Source of the DNA: VRUE01 sp035997045
GTDB taxonomy: Bacteria > Actinomycetota > Thermoleophilia > Solirubrobacterales > 70-9
NCBI GenBank assembly: GCA_035997045.1
Contig: DASYIY010000012.1
Location: 1 to 10,886 of the forward strand
Length of the DNA stretch: 10,886 bases
Direction of reading: 5' to 3'
Every line of letters starts with the position of its first letter. Within the stretch, counting starts at the first letter, position 1. Below the pieces are notes generated by a model that did no database searches, was not told where the DNA came from, and saw only the letters and a program-made list of their open reading frames with translations. Of this stretch, positions 5,387 through 10,886 are shown piece by piece. The translations under genes and the position numbers were made by a program.

Positions 5387-5676
5387 GCGGTCTCGGCGCC
5401 CTCGAACAGCTCGATCCGTTCACCCGGGGCGAGCTGGATGACGGCCTTCTTCCAGCCGCGGCTCTTGCCCTGGTGCAGCCCGCGACGCTTCGGCTTCGGC
5501 CGCACCTTGGAGGTGCGAACCGCGGCGACCTTGACCTCGAAGATCTCCTCGATCGCGTGGGCGATCTGGGTCTTATGGGCGCGGTCGTCGACCCGGAAGG
5601 TGTACTTGCCCTCCCCGATCAGCGCGTAGCTCTTCTCGGAGACGACGGGGCGGATGATCACGTTGCGCGCGTCCAT
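5383..5676 (-). CDS. rplW: 50S ribosomal protein L23 (uL23)
   Basis: A 97-residue tunnel-exit protein, the main dock for trigger factor and SRP, next to L29. Family features: RNVIIRPVVSEKSYALI (residues 4-20), YTFRVDDRAHKTQIAHAIEEIFEVKVAAVRT, and the extended loop KVRPKPKRRGLHQGKSRGWKKAVIQL. Length is usual (95-100). The ATG shares one base with the rplD stop (TGATG), with AGGAG about 11 bases before it. The TAG stop lies in the first unit of the tandem octamer repeat. Confidence 0.97.
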   Translation of the reverse strand: MDARNVIIRPVVSEKSYALIGEGKYTFRVDDRAHKTQIAHAIEEIFEVKVAAVRTSKVRPKPKRRGLHQGKSRGWKKAVIQLAPGERIELFEGAETA

Positions 5677-6287
5677 CAGCCCAGCCGCTCCTGCAGCTTC
5701 GCCAGCGCGCCCTCGGATACGACGAGCGAAGCTGCGCCGATCACGTCAGCGACGCCGACGGCGCTTGCCTCGATCACTCCGACGCGGGGAATGTTGCGGA
5801 AGCTCTTTGCCGCACCGCTCTCCTCGGGGGCCAGCACGATCAGGGTCGAGCGCTTGGCACCCCATTTGTCGAGCGCCGCGGCCGCGGTCTTGGTCGAAGG
5901 CGTCTCGAAGGCACTGGCGTCGAGCAGTGCGACGCTGTCGCGCTCGGCATGGGTCGAGAGCGCCGAGCGCATCGCCTTGCGGCGCGCCTTGCGGTTGACC
6001 TTGACCGTGTAGTGGCGCGGCTTCGGGCCGAAGGCGACACCGCCGCCGAAACGGCTGGGCGAGCTGAGCGCGCCGACGCGGGCGCGGCCGGTGCCCTTCT
6101 GGCGCCAGGCCTTGGCGCCAGTCATCGACACCTCGGCACGGGTCAGGGTCGAGGCGGTGCCACGGCGGCGAGCAGCGAGGTCGGCACGCGCCGCCTCGTC
6201 GACCAGCGAGTGGTGGAAGGGCTCATCGAAGAGCTCTTTGGGCAGATCGGCCTTGGTCGTCTTGCCGAGCACGGCGGCTTTAGCCAT
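5676..6287 (-). CDS. rplD: 50S ribosomal protein L4 (uL4)
   Basis: A 203-residue protein with a globular surface domain and a long loop that reaches the exit tunnel constriction. The loop is visible at about residues 40-95: RRRGTASTLTRAEVSMTG, then KAWRQKGTGRARVG and FGGGVAFGPKPRHY. The globular part ends with NIPRVGVIEASAVGVADV (165-182). In E. coli L4 represses its own operon through the S10 leader; whether this happens here is unknown, though the spacer before rpsJ is highly structured. The ATG overlaps the rplC stop in the eight bases ATGGCTAA and is preceded by GAGGTGAGG, a strong ribosome binding site. Confidence 0.97.
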   Translation of the reverse strand: MAKAAVLGKTTKADLPKELFDEPFHHSLVDEAARADLAARRRGTASTLTRAEVSMTGAKAWRQKGTGRARVGALSSPSRFGGGVAFGPKPRHYTVKVNRKARRKAMRSALSTHAERDSVALLDASAFETPSTKTAAAALDKWGAKRSTLIVLAPEESGAAKSFRNIPRVGVIEASAVGVADVIGAASLVVSEGALAKLQERLG

Positions 6288-6909
6288 CGGTCCTCACCTC
6301 GACCATAGCGTTGCGCGAGCCGGGCACGGAGCCCTTTATAAGGAGCAAGTTGCGAGCGGCGTCAACCTCAGCGACCTCGAGGCCCTTTTGAGTAATGCGC
6401 TTGTTGCCCATCTGGCCCGGCATCTTCATTCCCTTGAAGACGCGGGCGGGGAAGGTGCTGGCGCCGATCGAACCCGGGGCACGCACGTTGTGCGAGCCGT
6501 GACTGACCGGACCGCGGCTGAAGTTGTGGCGCTTGATCCCGCCCTGGAAGCCCTTGCCGATCGAGATTCCGGCGACCTTCACCTTCTGACCGGCCTCGAA
6601 AGCCTCGACGGTGACGTCATCGCCGATCTTTGGGCCGTCCTCGGCGCCAAGGTCCTCGTCGCGAAACTCGACCAGGTGGCGCATCGGCCCCGAGCCGGCC
6701 TTCTTCACATGGCCCTCCTCGGCCCTGCTCAGCTTGCCCTCCTTGGTCGCGCCGAAAGCGAGCTGAACGGCGGAGTAGCCGTCGCGCTCGGGGTCGCGAA
6801 CCGCGGTCACCTTGCAGGGACCGGCCTCGATCACGGTGACGGGGATGACAGTGCCGTCCTCTCTAAAGACCTGCGTCATCCCAAGCTTCTTTCCCAGAAT
6901 CGCAGCCAT
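6280..6909 (-). CDS. rplC: 50S ribosomal protein L3 (uL3)
   Basis: A 209-residue protein needed to begin 50S assembly, with a finger reaching towards the peptidyl-transferase centre. It starts MAAILGKKLGMTQVF, has the family signature in SIGKGFQGGIKRHNFSRGPVSHGSHN (about 116-141), and continues PGSIGASTFPARVFKGMKMPGQMG (146-168). Length is usual. The ATG is 4 bases after the rpsJ stop. No good ribosome binding site is visible (the bases before are GCCTCTAGTCCT), so initiation probably depends on ribosomes finishing rpsJ. It ends overlapping rplD by 8 bases. Confidence 0.97.
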   Translation of the reverse strand: MAAILGKKLGMTQVFREDGTVIPVTVIEAGPCKVTAVRDPERDGYSAVQLAFGATKEGKLSRAEEGHVKKAGSGPMRHLVEFRDEDLGAEDGPKIGDDVTVEAFEAGQKVKVAGISIGKGFQGGIKRHNFSRGPVSHGSHNVRAPGSIGASTFPARVFKGMKMPGQMGNKRITQKGLEVAEVDAARNLLLIKGSVPGSRNAMVEVRTDG

Positions 6910-6913
6910 AGGA

Positions 6914-7234
6914 CTAGAGGCGAATCTCGATGTCGACGCCGGCCGGCAGCGAGTCGAGGCGCTGCAGCGAGTCGACGGTTTTCGGTGAGGGCTGAAGGAT
7001 GTCGATCAGGCGCTTGTGGGTGCGCATCTCGAAGTGCTCGCGCGAGTCCTTGTCCTTGAACGGCGAGCGAATCACGCAGTAGACGTTCTTCTCGGTCGGC
7101 AGCGGCACCGGGCCCGAGACGCTGGCGCCAGTGCGCTCCGCGGTCTCGACGATCTCGCGGGCAGCCCGGTCTATGGCGTCATGGTCATACGCCTTGAGCC
7201 GGATTCGAATTTTCTGTGCTGCTATCGCTGCCAC
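6914..7234 (-). CDS. rpsJ: 30S ribosomal protein S10 / NusE (uS10)
   Basis: A 106-residue 30S head protein that also acts as NusE in transcription antitermination together with NusB, and links ribosomes to RNA polymerase through NusG. Features: KIRIRLKAYDHDAIDRAAREIVE (residues 8-30), GPVPLPTEK, and the signature SREHFEMRTHKRLIDI (64-79). The start is a GTG giving MAAIAAQKIRI, a few residues longer at the front than many homologues; there is no other start codon before the conserved core. The ribosome binding site is weak (a purine-rich GAGAGACAAGA region). First gene of the S10 group, preceded by a 152-base structured spacer. Confidence 0.96.
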   Translation of the reverse strand: MAAIAAQKIRIRLKAYDHDAIDRAAREIVETAERTGASVSGPVPLPTEKNVYCVIRSPFKDKDSREHFEMRTHKRLIDILQPSPKTVDSLQRLDSLPAGVDIEIRL

Positions 7235-7262
7235 GTTCTGATCTTGTCTCTCTGGTCTTTCT

Positions 7263-7279
7263 GCGCGGTCTTACCGCGC
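7263..7279 (-). promoter_or_regulatory. Hairpin in the leader before rpsJ
   Basis: GCGCGGT-AAG-ACCGCGC on the minus strand: a perfect 7-base stem with a 3-base loop, 28 bases before the rpsJ start. No T-run follows in the direction of the genes, so it is not an intrinsic terminator for them. It could be part of an S10 leader or protect the processed 5' end; the role is inferred. Confidence 0.45.
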
Positions 7280-7281
7280 AT

Positions 7282-7301
7282 AAGGGGCGGGGCCCCTTTT
7301 T
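7282..7301 (+). terminator. Terminator-like hairpin facing the plus strand
   Basis: On the plus strand AAGGGGC-GGG-GCCCCTT is a perfect 7-base stem followed by more T (five T in a row at 7297-7301, two of them in the stem). This is an intrinsic-terminator shape for transcription going rightward, opposite to all genes here. Read on the minus strand the stem is preceded by A5 and followed by only two T, so it would not stop the operon. It may stop antisense RNA before it enters tuf. No plus-strand gene was found for it to serve. Confidence 0.4.
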
Positions 7302-7316
7302 GTGGGGCGCCGCCCC
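7284..7316 (-). promoter_or_regulatory. Long GC-rich hairpin with alternative folding in the tuf-rpsJ spacer
   Basis: On the minus strand GGGGCGG pairs with CCGCCCC (7 base pairs), then one C-C mismatch, then GCCCC with GGGGC (5 base pairs), around the loop ACAAAAA. The two arms can instead fold separately, as GGGGC-GGC-GCCCC (7304-7316) and GGGGC-CCC-GCCCC (7284-7296), so the region has mutually exclusive structures. This is the strongest secondary structure in the window and lies 50 bases before rpsJ. Regulation of the S10 group is a reasonable guess and not shown. Confidence 0.5.
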
Positions 7317-7340
7317 GGTCGTATGTGCTTTGCAGTTGTC

Positions 7341-7360
7341 TCGCCGCCCGCCGGCGGCGA
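7341..7360 (-). promoter_or_regulatory. Perfect hairpin downstream of tuf
   Basis: TCGCCGCC-GGCG-GGCGGCGA on the minus strand: 8 perfect base pairs with a 4-base loop, 26 bases after the tuf stop codon. It is followed by GACAACTGC with no T-run, so it is more likely a processing or stability element, or a T-less terminator of the kind proposed in high-GC actinobacteria, than a classical terminator. Confidence 0.45.
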
Positions 7361-7363
7361 CGA

Positions 7364-7379
7364 GCGGGCCGAAGCCCGC
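7364..7379 (-). promoter_or_regulatory. UUCG-capped hairpin just after the tuf stop
   Basis: GCGGGC-TTCG-GCCCGC on the minus strand: six perfect base pairs closed by a UUCG tetraloop with the C-G closing pair, known as an exceptionally stable RNA loop. It begins 7 bases after the tuf stop codon and is followed 3 bases later by a second perfect hairpin. Together they may end or trim the fusA-tuf mRNA 3' end; no T-run is present. Confidence 0.5.
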
Positions 7380-7386
7380 CCGGGTC

Positions 7387-8571
7387 CTACTCGATGACGT
7401 CCGCGACGACTCCCGAACCCACCGTCCGGCCACCCTCGCGGATGGCGAAGCGCAGGCCCTGGTCCATCGCGATCGGCTGGATCAACTCGATCGTCATCTC
7501 GACGTTGTCGCCCGGCATCACCATCTCCGTCCCCTCGGGGAGGTTGGCAATCCCGGTCACGTCGGTCGTGCGGAAGTAGAACTGGGGCCGGTAGCCCGAG
7601 AAGAACGGGGTGTGACGGCCGCCCTCCTCCTTCTTCAAGCAATAGACCTCGGCTTTGAACTTGGTGTGCGGCGTGATCGAGCCGGGCTTGCAGAGAACCT
7701 GCCCGCGCTCGATCTCCTCGCGCTTGGTACCGCGCAGGAGGGCGCCGATGTTGTCGCCGGCCTGACCCTGGTCGAGGATCTTGCGGAACATCTCGACCCC
7801 GGTGACCACGGTCGTCGTCGTGTCCTTGATCCCGACGATCTCAACCTCGTCGCCGGTGTTGACGATGCCCTGCTCGACGCGGCCGGTGGCAACGGTGCCG
7901 CGGCCGGTGATCGAGAAGATGTCCTCGATCGGCATCAGGAAGGGCTTGTCGAGCTCGCGCACGGGCTCGGGGATGTAGGAGTCGAGCGCGGCGGCCAGCT
8001 CGAAGACGGCCTTCTGCGCCTCCTCGTCGCCTTCCAGCGCCTTCAGTGCCGAGCCCTTGATGATCGGCGTGTCGTCGCCGGGGAAGTCGTACTCGTCGAG
8101 AAGTTCCTTGACCTCCTCCTCGACCAGCTCGATCAGTTCCTCGTCGTCGACCTGGTCGACCTTGTTGAGGAAGACGACCACGTGCGGGACGTTGACCTGA
8201 CGGGCGAGCAGGATGTGCTCGCGCGTCTGCGGCATCACGCCGTCAGCGGCCGAGACGACCAGGATCGCGCCGTCCATCTGCGCGGCGCCGGTGATCATGT
8301 TCTTCACATAGTCGGCGTGGCCCGGGCAGTCGACGTGGGCGTAGTGACGGTTCTCAGTCTGATACTCGACGTGAGAGGTCGCGATCGTAATCCCACGCTC
8401 CTTCTCCTCCGGGGCGTTGTCGATCTCTTCGAAGCTTTTCGCTTCGGCTCCGCCAGTGGTCGAGAGCGTCTTGGTGATCGCGGCCGTCAGCGTCGTCTTT
8501 CCGTGGTCGATGTGACCGATCGTGCCGACGTTCACATGCGGCTTATCGCGCTCGAACTTCTCCTTGGACAT
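7387..8571 (-). CDS. tuf: Elongation factor Tu (EF-Tu)
   Basis: A 394-residue GTPase that carries aminoacyl-tRNA to the ribosomal A site. GTP-binding motifs are intact: GHIDHGKT (19-26), RGITI in switch I (59-63), DCPGHADY (81-88) with catalytic His85, NKVD (136-139) and GSAL (173-176). Domains II and III follow (about 210-300 and 305-394), ending GSGVVADVIE. The hydrophobic-gate residue before Asp is Ile where E. coli has Val, a conservative change. The ATG has GGAGAGAG directly before it. It stands between two spacers of about 150 bases, so it may be both co-transcribed with fusA and separately expressed, as is common for this abundant protein. No second tuf copy is in the window. Confidence 0.98.
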   Translation of the reverse strand: MSKEKFERDKPHVNVGTIGHIDHGKTTLTAAITKTLSTTGGAEAKSFEEIDNAPEEKERGITIATSHVEYQTENRHYAHVDCPGHADYVKNMITGAAQMDGAILVVSAADGVMPQTREHILLARQVNVPHVVVFLNKVDQVDDEELIELVEEEVKELLDEYDFPGDDTPIIKGSALKALEGDEEAQKAVFELAAALDSYIPEPVRELDKPFLMPIEDIFSITGRGTVATGRVEQGIVNTGDEVEIVGIKDTTTTVVTGVEMFRKILDQGQAGDNIGALLRGTKREEIERGQVLCKPGSITPHTKFKAEVYCLKKEEGGRHTPFFSGYRPQFYFRTTDVTGIANLPEGTEMVMPGDNVEMTIELIQPIAMDQGLRFAIREGGRTVGSGVVADVIE

Positions 8572-8641
8572 CTCTCTCCGTTCTACCTTTCGAAGTCGGG
8601 TTCTGTCTGCGTTGACTGATTAAGTTTGTGGGTGGTGCTGA

Positions 8642-8660
8642 GCAGGTCAACTCGACCTGC
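8642..8660 (-). promoter_or_regulatory. Hairpin in the tuf leader
   Basis: GCAGGTC-GAGTT-GACCTGC on the minus strand: a perfect 7-base stem with a 5-base loop, 70 bases before the tuf start and 53 after the fusA stop. There is no T-run after it. It may be an mRNA stability or leader element for tuf. If the AT-rich patch at 8679-8684 is a promoter, the hairpin would lie close to the 5' end of that transcript. Confidence 0.4.
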
Positions 8661-8678
8661 CTGCGGGCGAACCTGGGA

Positions 8679-8688
8679 AATATAGCTA
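8679..8688 (-). promoter_or_regulatory. Possible -10 element for a tuf promoter
   Basis: The minus strand reads TAGCTATATT, holding the -10-like hexamers TAGCTA and TATATT in an AT-rich patch within otherwise GC-rich DNA, about 110 bases before tuf. No convincing -35 hexamer is found 16-18 bases upstream (the region reads ATCGGGCCGCACCC). Actinobacterial promoters often have weak -35 boxes, so this remains a candidate only. Confidence 0.3.
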
Positions 8689-8713
8689 GAACAAGGGTGC
8701 GGCCCGATCCCGG

Positions 8714-10825
<2,112 letters not shown>

Positions 10826-10886
10826 GGTTCCTAAGGTAAGGGTTTGGTCGTGAAAGGCAAAAGGGACAAACGCGAGCGATCTGGCA

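Noticed and set aside
4378..6012. Plus-strand open frame of 544 codons opposite rplB, rplW and rplD
   Set aside because: It crosses three certain ribosomal genes and the octamer repeat, with biased antisense composition. Not a gene.
8430..8446. Six-base hairpin inside the tuf coding region
   Set aside because: CGAAGC-TTTTC-GCTTCG falls in conserved codons for Ala-Lys-Ser-Phe-Glu and needs no special explanation in GC-rich coding DNA.
7216..8619. Plus-strand open frame of 467 codons opposite tuf
   Set aside because: Same antisense shadow effect over EF-Tu; no recognisable domain and no fitting ribosome binding site.
10826..10886. End of rpsG upstream of fusA
   Set aside because: None of the three minus-strand frames gives an S7-like C-terminus, so this is treated as untranslated leader.

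Overview
This window is a contiguous piece of the bacterial str / S10 / spc ribosomal-protein gene cluster. Every real gene lies on the minus strand, so in transcription order it is read from the right end to the left: fusA (EF-G), tuf (EF-Tu), rpsJ (uS10), rplC (uL3), rplD (uL4), rplW (uL23), rplB (uL2), rpsS (uS19), rplV (uL22), rpsC (uS3), rplP (uL16), rpmC (uL29), rpsQ (uS17), rplN (uL14), rplX (uL24), rplE (uL5), rpsN (zinc-type uS14). The first four codons of what is very probably rpsH (uS8) touch the left edge. No mobile element, CRISPR array, tRNA, rRNA or accessory gene was seen.

Organism. The DNA is GC-rich, codons mostly end in G or C, gene order is canonical, and S14 is the short four-cysteine form. 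This fits a high-GC actinobacterium. The long acidic N-terminal arm on S17 and acidic C-terminal tail on L5 make me lean towards a deep-branching class such as Thermoleophilia (Solirubrobacterales), but that is inference from memory and only a phylogeny would settle it.

Layout. 8714-10825 is fusA, with 61 bases upstream that show no end of rpsG. 8572-8713 is a spacer with an AT-rich patch (possible -10 element) and one hairpin. 7387-8571 is tuf. 7235-7386 is a spacer packed with four hairpins, one of which overlaps a terminator-like structure facing the opposite strand. From 7234 to the left edge the S10 and spc genes run without a real gap: neighbours overlap by 1, 4 or 8 bases or are separated by 1 to 18 bases, so they are almost certainly one polycistronic, translationally coupled transcript.

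The genes supply two elongation factors plus proteins of both subunits (peptidyl-transferase region L2/L3/L4, exit tunnel L22/L23/L29, mRNA entry S3, decoding-side S10/S14/S19, 5S region L5). The real departures from the ordinary are: the roughly 163-residue two-part N-terminal arm of S17, the roughly 80-residue acidic C-terminal tail of L5, the Gly/Arg tail of S3 whose codons contain three perfect Shine-Dalgarno-like hexamers, a triple 8-base tandem repeat that forms the rplW-rplB junction, and the structured tuf-rpsJ spacer. I found no novel multi-gene system here.
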